Positions 31,601-42,335 of a stretch of DNA of 64,000 bases are shown here, in pieces. How positions within the stretch are numbered: position 1 is the stretch's first letter; each line of letters starts with the position of its first letter. Origin of the DNA: Rhea pennata. Its lineage: Eukaryota > Chordata > Aves > Rheiformes > Rheidae. The translations under genes and the position numbers were made by a program. Location: NCBI RefSeq assembly GCF_028389875.1, contig NC_084665.1, positions 126,209,602 through 126,273,601 on the forward strand. Reading direction: 5' to 3'. Under the pieces are notes generated by a model. It ran no database searches, was not told the origin of the DNA, and was given only the letters and a program-made list of their open reading frames with translations.

Positions 31601-34600
31601 CCAAGAAAAGAGTTCACATATTAGGCTGGACATAGGAAATGTTTCTTATGAGACAGGTCAGCCCTGTAATACATCATGTGCGGAAGGAAAGAGAATTCTT
31701 TCCTGTAGGGCTTTCAGAACAGTCAGACAAGCATTTGTCAGGCATGGGCAGAGCTGATCCTGTCTTTGGGAATGGACTAGGTAACTTCTTGAGGTCTTAC
31801 TCAGTCTTACTCTCCCTCATTCCTAGAACTAACTTAGTAGAGGGGAAACAAGTTGTCCAACAAGCTCTTGGCAGTGTAGGGGGACTTCAGCTCATCACCA
31901 CACCCGTACCTATGTAATTCTAGATAGTTGTGGAACTTGTTAGTCAGCAGTCGTTTGAAGAACTCTTTCAAGAGGTACATGGGACTGATACCATTTGTCA
32001 TGTAACAGAGCTTTACAGTACAGTCTTCATGAAATCAAACTAGACAGTCAAATCTCTCCTGTTAACTTTGACTTAAAGGGACATGACAGAGGCTACAGTT
32101 GTAGCTGTGCACCTTGTTATGCACACTGTAATGCATTTGTGAGACAGGTGTCCTGGAAAACTCGTCTGTTTAGCTACTTACATTAGAGACCTCAGACAGA
32201 AGTACGAAGACTACCAGGGAACATAAACTCACAAAAGCTGTGGAATTCCCACAGTCAGGGTTTTTTTTCCAAAGGAAATTCTAGGAGGATCTCTCATAAC
32301 AGGATGTTGCAATAAACTATTCAAGCAACAATGGCATCTTCAGTCTTTGCATGCAAATTGTTCTTAGCACAGTACAAGCATTCCCTAAGAAAGCACGGCA
32401 GAAATGCTTGTCCAAAAGCAGCATTTTCCCTTACCTCTCTGGGCCAGAATTCCCTTCCCTCCATCTGATCCTCCAAATAGTCACGAATGATGTTGGTTTT
32501 CTGCAGGAAGAGGCCCATGGAATTTGCTAGCTCTGTGTCTTGTCCAACGATAGGATCTTCTAGCTCTGATGCAGAGAAGAGACGGGAGAGGCCTATCCCT
32601 ACCAGCCCAGCAACATAGTGACAGTACTGAGAAGCACCAAGAAGGGAAGAGAAAGAAACACTATGTAAAATTAGCAGTTACACAACAGCTGTCTGTTTAC
32701 TACAGATGTAATTTGTATACAGGTGTAATTTAATGTGCGATTTCTGCAAGTTTTCATGGTTCTCCTTGCAATGTCTCAACTTTCCCAAGCCTAGCAAATG
32801 TGACCAAGGATTTGTCCCTGCCAACATTAGCTTCCAGAAAGCTTCCAAATCACCCACAGGAGAACAACTGCTAAAGTGACAGGTCAGCCTGAACACATGC
32901 TAGTGGGTGACTTTAAAATGCAGAGGAGAGGGAAGATTAACCGCATTTCAATAAGCAGCCGGGCCAGCAAAGCAGAGGAATGCAGAACATCTGCGTCCTT
33001 ATTTAATGAGCTCCAACGCCAAGAGAAGACCTAGCAACAGTCCATATGATCATCCATATGATCATACAGTCCATGTTAGCCACAGGGTCAGCAGCCGCAA
33101 TCTCTCAAAGACTTTTCAAGCCCACACAGCCTCCCTCATCCAGCTGAACCCACTTCTCACAGGAATGCTCTAACTGCTAGGCGCTGCCACCTTTTCCCCC
33201 AAAGAAAGCATGGACCCAAAAAACATCAAATTACAGGTTCCTGGATGTGAATTCTTTGTTGGAGGTGGCATCTACACCCAGCCTAGAGCCAATCCCTCAA
33301 AGCTGCCTGAAACTTAAGTCTCTTGGTGTTCCCTGCTGTTTCTTCATTCACTATGCTGCTCCCTCTCCAGCCTATTCTGTGACAAGATCGAATACCCAAC
33401 CTGCTGCCAAGCTACCAGTGAAGTCTTCCACAACTGCCTTCTTTCACAGCTGTCCTGGATTAAATAATGGCTCGCTGTGAGAAGGGAAGTTGTACATGCA
33501 GACTTGCAGGCTTCAACAAGGCTAAGGTACTATTCACTGCTCTCATGTCCAGGTTAACTTACCTTATCCCACTCCTGCTTAGAGTCCACCTTCTTCTCCA
33601 AGAACTCTGCCATCCCAACACCCATCTTGTGACAAATATCTGAAATCACCTCCTGATACACCTTTGACAAGTTCCGAAACTCTGAGGAAATCTACAGCAC
33701 AAACCACCGAGAGAAAACAAAGACAACTGTCAGGAGAAAAAGCAAATCTCAACATTTATTAACAGACCAGAAGACTACTGTTTACCAGGCTCTTATCCTG
33801 CTCTGGCTAGAAATCTAGGACAACTCCCACAAAGAGAACAATTTCAAGGCCCTTAAAATACAGACTCGTTATATTCTGAATCTAAACAGTATCATCTTTG
33901 GCAGCAGATCAGACATGGCAGTATCTTCGGTAAGACTCTGTGGCCTTGGACTAGTATCATCTGGGAGTTACAGGACAAAACTAGTTACACTTGGTGCACA
34001 GAGTTGTTTGCCATTTATGAGAATGCCCCATCAAACCAACACTGGAAAAGAAAGCCAAGGTTTCTGGAGCTCTGTTCTCCCCAGCCTTTCACAGCTCTGG
34101 CTCTGCAGGGCACAAGGGCATGCTTTGTGCAGTCAGCAAGGCATTAAGCAATAGAGGATGCAGAAGATCCTTCTTCCGCATCTCCAATCACATGCTTCAG
34201 TGACTCAGATTGTCAGAGTTGGTAACACATACAAATCAAGAGACAACAACGAAGTTCTCTAAATAACTTTCCAACAGAAAAGCTCTACTGAAGTAACAAA
34301 CCATTGGCAAACCTACCATGTCTCTGCTACTATATATTGAAAATCCCTTGACACAGCAATCTCCTACAGCATGCATTCCTCCCAGACAGGACACAGTGGC
34401 TGTTGGCTGGCCCAAGTGTTACTCTAGCCTCTGAAATTCCAGCTCCACATTTGAGATTTCCAAAAGCAAAGGAATTTAGGAAAAAGCTTGTCTGGGGGAA
34501 AATCTCAGCCCTTGATCTCCAAGTAACCCCGGCTGAGCATCAAACTTCCAGCACCCTTCTGTGCTTTTTAAATAACTGTCCCTTTCCCACTAGAGAGCCT

Positions 34601-37600
34601 GGCAAGGTTAGATTAAATTTAAAATAGCAAAAAGCTGACCAAAACAACTTCCTCAGAAGACGAAGTGCTCCTTGTGATAATCATAATGCTTCTTAAACTT
34701 TTTTTTTTTGATAAACAGCTGTTCTTCATTAACGCGAGCCATAGCAAAACTGCAGTATGCACCAATCATCAGTCCCCATGCCTTCACTAAAACCAAATGT
34801 ATGGAGCCCCATCTGATAGAGCCTCGCCTTGTCTTTCAGTCACAGTGTCTCTTTTTTTCACTGTCAGCTTGACCATTCTCCTCCAGGACGACTGGCCAGA
34901 CCATTTTATTTCCCCTCTGTGGTTAAGGCACACCTGTGGAAACTCAGAGGTGCTAGAAGATGCTGCATCTCAGAGCAGCAAGACTCCGATCATGCCATCT
35001 TCACTGAAACCCAGCAGGAGCCAAAGCTGCTGCCTGAGACAAGCGGTGCCATCGCAGCACTGCTGCATGCCATCTTCAGCCCGTACAGCGCAGGTCCAAA
35101 TCCTACAGCTACAACCGGACTAGTAAATTAAGCAATTACAGAGCACAGGCTCCATCACCCACATAGTTACACTGTCAGCGTAGCCCCTGATGTGCTTTTT
35201 ACCCAGGTCAACTAGAACTGACCCAAACATTCTCCAGGAAGAGTTTAGGAATTAGCATGGGCCAGAAAGCATTTCTCAAGGATAGTTTGGGATACAGCCA
35301 TGCTGCTCTGGAAGCTAAGAGAGTTTAACAGTTTGGACAAGGCCAGACTGCGCCAGCTGGCCTAAGGGCCAGAGAAAGGACCTTAACACTGTTTAGTTCA
35401 CTAGCACAGAGGCAGGTTCTCTGTGCTAAATGGAAGGATCCTCCACAGTTATTAACAAGAAAGAAGTTTTTTATTTGATATGGTACACTGAAGGAACGCC
35501 AGACTCCTAAAAACCAACAGCAGAGTCTGCAGGACCACCAAAAACACTGTTCCCTCTGCAGCTGGATGCCGAACAAGCTTTCCTCCTTCCCCTATCTGTT
35601 AGGGGTAATAGGGTAATAGGATAGCAAACTCGTAAAACACATAGCCTCTACAGCGCTGGGAAGCAACATAAACCATTCTCTGCAACGTGACACTCATCTA
35701 CCCTTGCAGCAGCAGAGGCAAAATGCCACTTCTAGAGTTGGCACTTTGAGACAGCTGGATATCTCTGGCTCATACATAGAGTTTCACAATGTTTGTTTTG
35801 TTTCCTCCAGCTGTGCATCTTGGCCCCACGTGCACACGATTTGCCCTTCACACACAGAATTCAGAAAGGCTATCGCAGTGGCTAGATCTTTGGGGTAGAA
35901 TAATGCACAGGCTCTTCTTCAAAACAATGCCCTCCACATAATAGCTGTGAAACACTCAATTCCAGCTGCTTAGCTGTAGAGATAATTAAATACCTTCTGC
36001 TGTTTTCCATGTTTGGGCATGCACAGGAGTACTAGCTAAATTCCCAAGCAAACATCAGCAATTCCCACTCTTTTTCTAAGGCCAGTAAGATGTTTCTAGG
36101 AGAAAAAAAAATAGTTACAACACCTGGTAACAGATAGTTCTGCAACTTGCTTCAGAGTAAACCCTGACACTTAGCAACCACATGAGCTCCATCACCTATT
36201 TCTCCCGCTTCCTTCTTCTTCTGAAGAGCTATTGGATCATCAAGGACTAAACAGGCTCAGGAAGCCCCGAAGCAGAGACGGATGTCTTACCGTTGGGAAG
36301 TCCTCAAGCACCTGCCGGTCCTTCTCCTTGCTCTCCATGTATTTCCACTCCGGCTGATAGAGATAGGAATGGAACTCGTGCAGCATTGGGACCTTTATGT
36401 CCAAGCTGATGGTCATGTCATCCTCTATGGTGTCCAGGGCACGGAGAACTAGGTAGAATATACACACAGCATGTCTGGAGGGGGAAGAAAAAAAACCCAA
36501 TCATCCCTTAATGAAGACCGCCCACTACACAGGACGAACAGCTTAAGCTAATCACGCAACCTTTGCCAGAGGCATTTCCAGCTCAACGTGATACAGGCAG
36601 ACCCTGCCAAGTTGTCGATGCCTTCGGAACAACGTAATGACACACGCTACCAGTGCAACTCGCACACACTTCAAGCAACATGAGCCCACAGAACTTCAGC
36701 CGCTGAGCATATGGGAAATTACCCATTTCCTGTTTCCCAAAGTTCAAAATCTTTTCCCTCCCCTAAAATCAGAAAGTCTATGCTATAGTTTGAAAATCAT
36801 CTTATGTCAAAGGAGACTCATGCCCAGTACTTCTTCTGCCATGGACATACAGCACTTTGGTTTCCCCACTTCTGATCTGGGGACAGTGGCTGTCCTCTAC
36901 CATGCAGAAGTGTAAGAATAAATGCATTAGGCAGGTGTTGCTCAAATCGCAGGGTATCGTGAGCACACAGGTTAGAGACAGAAAATAGACCCTTCTCAGG
37001 ACAATAAATGAGCATTTTCCCTGGGTTAAGCACCAGTAGCAATACTTCTAGTCTATGTTACTCAGTCACCTTGAACCTCTACTGACTTTGAGCGATTTAT
37101 GAGCCTCCGCACACACTTGTAACAAGCTGAGCTCTGCCAAAGCTGCAGCATGCAAGACCTGGGCTAGGAACCGCAGAGTCTTCATTCACACAGAGAATAA
37201 CTGCACAGCTTTTTGGTTTCTAATACAATAATCAGGGAAGAAAAAGGCTCCCAAGTGCATTCTGGGCAGCGCACTGTACCGTGAGAGCCAAATCTGCAGG
37301 CGTAACCCAAGCCTCTAAGCCAATGCTTGCTAGGACCCAGGAGGATAGAGACTTCAGTCTGTTTACAGGAAAAAGCAAATGCAGAATAAAGCAGGGGGAG
37401 AATAAAGCAGGTGGACTATTCCTACCATCTCCCACCCTCTGCATCCAGTGCCCTTTCAGGCTGTTTTGCAGAGAGGAATAAGGAGGCCCTTTACCATGCA
37501 GCAGAAACATTAGGACAAGCAGCTGGAAGCATAAGAGACCATGCTTCTCTCCAATCTCCTTGCAACAAAATACAGAAGCCAAGATCCCAGCACGCCCTAG

Positions 37601-40600
37601 CCCATGTATTTAAGCACCACTGCGGAAACCCACCCAGCCCAGCTGGAGAAGTCCTATCGCTCCCTCCTTGTCCACCCAACTTCCAGAGTCCTGCAGCTGA
37701 AGCAAAAAACTCCTTGATTGTAACGAATACTGGTTCTAACTCCAGAATTTATACACAGAATCCTCTAACTCTTAATGAGCACAGTGGTACTTTGAAGAGA
37801 TGATGCGCTTATTAATTATTTGGCAAATCATACCTGGTTTGTACTATTTCAGCCCTAATTATTAAGTCAGAGCACTGGTCTCCCAGGATGACAACATGCA
37901 AGGAGTGATTAAGCAGCCAGGGAAAACTAACTGGCTCTTAGAACCATCACTGTTAAATGTAACTATTCATTTTAATTAAAAGATACTTAGTAAAGTGCAG
38001 TCTGGGATAGAACATAAGCTTATTAGACAGAAGAAGAAAAAGATAAATAAATAAGAAAACAGAATAACGGTAAAGCAAGTCTTCGTTTAGGAATAACTGC
38101 CAGGGTTTGTCTGAAAGCTGTCTGGGGCTCACTTCCCCATCAGCACGCATTCAAGCGCTCACCAGCAGCTCCCTCCCACCTTCCTGTTTCTCTGCAAGAC
38201 AGAGTTCTTCCATTTCAACCAGGCTGCAAACACTCATCCAACTTGCTACAAGCGCTCGGGACTCCTACACCTTTTTAGCAGGACTCCTACACCTTTTTTC
38301 CCATGCTAACTTCCACCAGCAGTAACCAAAAAAGGCAGAGCAGAAGCTGAAATGCCATCTCAGCAACACCTACGCACATCTATACCATACCCAAGGGAAA
38401 AATCCAGCAGTAATTCCAGAGCCCAGCACGGCTAAAACATTTCCTTAATCCTTTCGTCATTTACTGAATTTAGCTCTGTGTTAATTTGACCAAATGGAAG
38501 GCATGATCGGAGGAAAAAAAAAAAAAAAGAAAAAAGAAAAGAAAACTGACAGTGAACGTGCCCTGTGCAGAGCCCCCAATTTCACTGCAAGCTTCCCAGT
38601 GCAGTCTGAGCCTCTTGATGCCGGGTTCTAGTGCCACAGTTATCCGAAGGGGTCGATCAAACCAACAAGGCAGCAAGGTCCTTGCCAGAAAGTATCTGCA
38701 TCGTTTTCTTTAGCAAGAGGAGACGCTGGCATTACTTCCCCTTCATGCAGCTATCCGGTGGGCAAAGCATTCACTTCTAGCGCACCTTCCAATGCCCTAG
38801 CCTAGGTGACTCTTGGGTCCAAGCATTGGTTCAGCAGCTCTGTTTCCCTTCAGAAACTCTCCTGGGAGCAGGGATGAGAACCAGAGACTTTCCTCACCAG
38901 TAAGCAAGCGATTCACATTTCCCCATCCTCTAACCAAGATTTCACCCCAAACAAACTTCTTTTGGTGCACTACAGAATTAACTGAGCAGTAGTCCCTGTG
39001 CAGCAATATGTTGCAAAGATCTGGCATCCTAAAAAAAGCTGTTGCCAGTTAGAAGTTTCCGTGGCCTGAAGGTAGGGAGCTGGTATCATCTGAGTTAAGA
39101 TGTAAGGCAAGGACTCAGAACTGAAAAGAAAAGAGACAAGGAAGATGACCACCAGAAGATCAAGTCAAACACACCACACGCAGACATCGCTAACAGGTTT
39201 CAGCATGCTTTATTGATGGATGGTTTTTATTAATCTCTACATTACCTAACATTCACAGGAATATTAAGCAAGGAAAAAAGTTCAATTCTTGGCCCAACTC
39301 GTACTATTCCATGTAACCCCGGCCAAGCCACTGAATTTCTTTCCTTTTCCTGTAAAATAGGCAGCGGACAACCATTTCACAAATGTTAGATGAGAACTAC
39401 AGGACACGGTCCAACACACCATACCAGGGCTCACAAACCCAACAGATAACCCAGTGTCCAAGCCGGCATCTGGAACTGCACTAATCTGACTTGGTGGTGG
39501 AGTCACAAAGTGTTTTAGAAACATCTAGTCTAAGTTAAAGGAACCTCTAGTCATAACTATGACCTGGGCTGGGATTAAATGGAGAAAGATCTGCCTATTG
39601 AAATCAGTAATTGCTGTATGAGTGTAAGCAAATATACATACATGTATATAACCGTGCATATGTACCAGACCTGATCTGAGTTTATTATGCATTCCCTGTT
39701 ACCATTAGCATCTGAAAAATTTCCTGAGCTGGTTTGTATGATTTGTCAAACACCTCAAAAATCACCGTGTGGCAAACGCCAGAGGATCACTCACACGAAA
39801 GCGCAGGTTTTTGAGGCAGTGGCTCACAAACGCGCCTTTCAGGCAGAGCCCAGACGTTCGGTCAGCACTGGGTTTTCGCCTGCCTCCTGCCAACGGTGCA
39901 GCGAGGCCTCCCTCCACCCGTGCCAGCTGGCTAGACACCCAAAGGCCAGCTCAAATCCCAGTGCTGGCAGCCAGCACGCGCATTCCCAAGGTGTCACGAA
40001 CAGCACGCAGGCTGGTGCCGCCTTTAACCGTCTCCTGGCTGAGGACGCCAGTGCCCGGTGCTTGCAAGCTTGCATTAACCACCTCGCACCCTAGGGACCC
40101 AGGAGTCCTGCTCAGCTCAGCCAAGCAACCCGGGCGTCTCGCTGCACAGGCTTTGGGGGTGTATTAGCGTCCTGCTGCACGGGGTGGGTTTGCATTGAGC
40201 ACCCCCCAGTCAGCCCAGCCCAGCCCAGCCCCTCGTGTGCCCCTCATGCTGTGGGGGCTGCACTGACCGCTCCGTGTCCTGCTGCACGCAGTCGGGGTTG
40301 CACTGACCACCCCGGCCCAGCCAAGCCCAGCACCCTCCGTCCTGCTGCACTGAGTGGGGGTTGCACTGACCACCCTGGGTGAACCAGCCCTGTACTCCAA
40401 GCTCTGCTGCACGGGGTAGGGGTTACAGCGATCCCCTCCAGCCAGCCTCAGCCTAGAATCTGCCACGTCCACTCTCATGGAGCGGTGCACTGAGCACCCC
40501 GCACTCCACTGTGCGGAGTGGCAGTTGCACTGAGCACCCCATGCCCCACTGCACAGGGTGGTGGTAGCACTGAGCACCCCATGCCCCACGGCACAGGGCG

Positions 40601-41664
40601 GCGGTAGCACCGAGCACCCCGTGGTGGTAGCACTAAGCATCCCATGCCCCACCGCACGGGGTGGTGGTTGCACTGAGCACTCTCCACCCCGATGCACAGA
40701 GTGGCAGTTGCACCGAGCACCCCGTGGCGGTAGCACTGAGCACCCCACGCGCCACTGCACGCGGTGGCGGTTGCACCGAGCACCCCGCGCACCCACGCAC
40801 AGGGCGGCGGCTGCATTCACCACCCCCGGCCAGCCCAGCCCACCCCCGCCCGCTCCGTGCCCGGCGGCCCCCGCAGAGCCCCGCTCACCGCAGCTCGCCG
40901 TCGAGCGCTTGGATGACGGCGGCGAAGCTCCGGCTGGTCTGGTTGAGGTAGCGGTAGCAGGCGCGCAGGCCGGGTCCCAGCGAGTCCTGCGGGCAGAGCG
41001 CGGCGCGGGGCGGCGGCTGGAGGCGGGCGGCGGGCGGCGGCGGCGCGGGGGGGGCGGCGCCGCGCTGCGCCCCGCGCCCGCCGCCCCGCAGCCGCCCCAG
41101 CGCGCCCGCGCCGCGCCCCGACGGCGGCCCCGCGCCGCCCCCCGCGCCGGGGCCCCGCGGCGGCGACAGCGCCAGCGTGCGCTTCAGCAGCGACACGGCC
41201 TTGGTGCTGGCCGCCATGGGGGCGCGGCGGCGGCGGCGGCGGCGGGCCCGCCCCACGCAGCGCCCGCCCCCGCTCCCTCCCCTGCGCGGCAGCGCGACCG
41301 GGCTGGCGCTCGCGCAGCGCCGGGACCGCGGCGTGTCCGTCCCCCCCGCCCCCGCCCCGCGCGATGCAAAACGCGCAGCCCACGCGGCGCATCCCCGCGC
41401 ACGGCGATGACACCCGCGCAGGCGAGCCGGGCGTGGCGACAGCAGCCCGGCGGCACCCAGCATCTCCCCGCGGAGAAGAAGCAAAAATAAACAAAAAAAT
41501 AAAGAAAATGAAAGAAAAAGCAGCGCGCGCGCGTGGAAGGCGCGGGGAGCACGGGCGCCCACCGTGTCGAGCGGCGGCATCACGGCGCGGTAGCCGCCCA
41601 TCTTGAACCGCAGCAGGTGGTAGATGTCCTCGGGGTGGCCCAGCCATTTCTTCAGCAGCTCCAT
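28443..41664 (-). CDS. FDFT1: Squalene synthase, complete coding region in eight exons
   Basis: Squalene synthase (farnesyl-diphosphate farnesyltransferase) joins two farnesyl diphosphates to presqualene diphosphate and reduces it with NADPH to squalene at the ER membrane, the first committed step to sterols. The eight joined exons give 418 residues, one more than human, from an extra Lys near the N-terminus. The two Mg-binding Asp-rich motifs are intact: DTIEDD at 81-86 and DYLED at 220-224. [14 protein letters not shown] and the [18 protein letters not shown] segment are strongly conserved. A C-terminal membrane anchor, [20 protein letters not shown] (386-405), precedes the tail YVQTGEN. 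All introns are GT-AG. NEIL2 lies upstream on the same strand. Confidence 0.97.
30748..30900 (-). CDS. FDFT1: FDFT1 coding exon 7
   Basis: Encodes 51 residues, [19 protein letters not shown] through MYQYVEE, in phase 0 at both ends. Confidence 0.97.
31175..31351 (-). CDS. FDFT1: FDFT1 coding exon 6
   Basis: Encodes 59 residues, [20 protein letters not shown] through NFCAIPQ, ending at donor GTAAGT. Confidence 0.97.
31440..31830 (+). mobile_element. Old CR1 LINE 3'-end fragment in FDFT1 intron 5
   Basis: The sequence follows the CR1 3' region: a GGTTAAAGAAAAGACAAAAG block, then a degenerate line about a gland-like decision region, then GTCAGACAAGCATTTGTCAG and GGACTAGGTAACTTCTTGAGG. It is diverged and 5'-truncated, as usual for CR1, and lies antisense to FDFT1. 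Confidence 0.7.
32435..32626 (-). CDS. FDFT1: FDFT1 coding exon 5 (second Asp-rich motif)
   Basis: Encodes 64 residues, [20 protein letters not shown] through GREFWPRE, containing DYLED. Confidence 0.97.
33563..33691 (-). CDS. FDFT1: FDFT1 coding exon 4
   Basis: Encodes 43 residues, [20 protein letters not shown] through KQEWDK, ending at donor GTAAGT. Confidence 0.97.
36291..36474 (-). CDS. FDFT1: FDFT1 coding exon 3 (first Asp-rich motif)
   Basis: Completes Arg67 and encodes 61 residues from [20 protein letters not shown] to [14 protein letters not shown] binds the Mg-diphosphate of the substrate. His68 stands where human has Asn. Confidence 0.97.
36475..40888 (-). other. FDFT1: FDFT1 intron 2
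   Basis: A 4.4-kb intron. Its 5' part (high coordinates) is occupied by the tandem array at 40,160-40,815. A run of about 18 A sits at 38,513-38,530 and a 22-bp direct duplication of a CTCCTACACCTTTTT sequence near 38,262-38,300. I saw no other gene. Confidence 0.85.
40160..40815. repeat. GC-rich minisatellite / VNTR in FDFT1 intron 2
   Basis: Best-ordered units near 40,510-40,610 are 40 bp long and begin GCACTGAGCACCCCATGCCC. Shorter units of about 23 bp (GCACCGAGCACCCCGTGGTG) are mixed in. The left half has older, more diverged units with TGCACTGACCACC. The array ends about 75 bp from exon 2. Long open frames across it on both strands are products of the repeat, not genes. Confidence 0.9.
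40889..40986 (-). CDS. FDFT1: FDFT1 coding exon 2
   Basis: Encodes 32 residues, [20 protein letters not shown] through ALDGEL, plus two bases of Arg67. It is bounded by CCGCAG and GTGAGC. Confidence 0.96.
40987..41562 (-). other. FDFT1: FDFT1 intron 1, open and in phase
   Basis: This 576-nt intron is exactly 192 codons long and has no stop in the frame that joins exons 1 and 2. It includes an in-frame ATG at 41,217 that starts [20 protein letters not shown] and continues into exon 2. A CGG-type run flanks it at about 41,222-41,246. High GC makes open frames common, but the intron also contains an AT-rich stretch (41,480-41,520) that stays open. Confidence 0.85.
41563..41664 (-). CDS. FDFT1: FDFT1 coding exon 1 (start codon at 41,664)
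   Basis: Encodes residues 1-34, [20 protein letters not shown] through MPPLDT, closely like other squalene synthases, followed by donor GTGGGC. No upstream in-frame ATG was seen. Confidence 0.95.
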
Positions 41665-42110
41665 GGGGCCGCGCTGCTCCCGCCGCCGCCGCCGCCGCCA
41701 CGCGCGACCCCCGCCACGCGCGCCGCTCCCCGCCGCCGCCCGCCGGATTAATGTGTGTGTGGGGGGGGGGGGCGGTGAGGTGGTGCCGCGGCCAGAGCCT
41801 GTCCCGCCCCCCCCGCGCCGCTCCGCCAATCGGCGCGCTCAGCCCATGGCTCGGTGGGCCGACGGCGGCTTCTATTGGGTCGCGTACCTCGCACCAGAAG
41901 AACGCCAGCCAATGGGGCGGCGGCACGGGCTGGTGTGACGGCTGCCGGCCGGCCGCTGACTGGGCGACGGCGCCCACCATAACACGCGAGGCGCCGGCTT
42001 TCTTAAAGGGGCCGCAGAACGGGGAAGGCAAGAGGCGCCGTCGCGGCGTGTCACGGCCGCCCCCCGCCCGCCTCACACCGCACCTCGGCCCTGTCACGCC
42101 CCGCGGCTCC
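41665..42110 (-). promoter_or_regulatory. FDFT1: FDFT1 CpG-island promoter
   Basis: A CpG-rich region directly upstream of the FDFT1 start. It has three CCAAT boxes (41,826-41,830; inverted 41,874-41,878; 41,909-41,913), GC boxes and a GCC run (41,680-41,699) likely in the 5' UTR. TCACGCC at 42,094-42,100 resembles the core of a sterol-response element. NF-Y and SREBP control of FDFT1 is established in mammals; its use here is inferred. Confidence 0.7.
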
Positions 42111-42203
42111 GACACCTCCACTCCACACTGACCCTCCCTCCGGTACGGCCCCTACTCGCTGCCTGCCCCTCTCCACGCAAGCCCGCCACACGCCTCAGAG
42201 ACG

Positions 42204-42335
42204 CCCAACCGCCATTTCGCGACCCCCCCCCGCCACCAACCGCCCTTTCACCCCCTCACCAACCGCCATTTCGACCCCCACACACACCAACCGCCCTTTC
42301 ACCCCCTCACCAACCGTCACTCCGCCCCCCACACT
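42204..42335. repeat. CCAACCGCC tandem repeat
   Basis: Alternating CCAACCGCCATTTCG and CCAACCGCCCTTTCACCCCC units make a compound repeat of about 50 bp period, between the FDFT1 promoter and the NEIL2 3' end. Confidence 0.85.

Noticed and set aside
40164-40823. 219-codon repeat protein on the - strand
   Set aside because: It is simply the 40-bp intronic tandem array read in one frame.
40817-42121. 434-codon - strand open frame across the FDFT1 promoter
   Set aside because: It is in a different frame from squalene synthase, runs through CpG island, 5' UTR and intron, and its Ala/Arg/Pro/Gly composition reflects GC content only.
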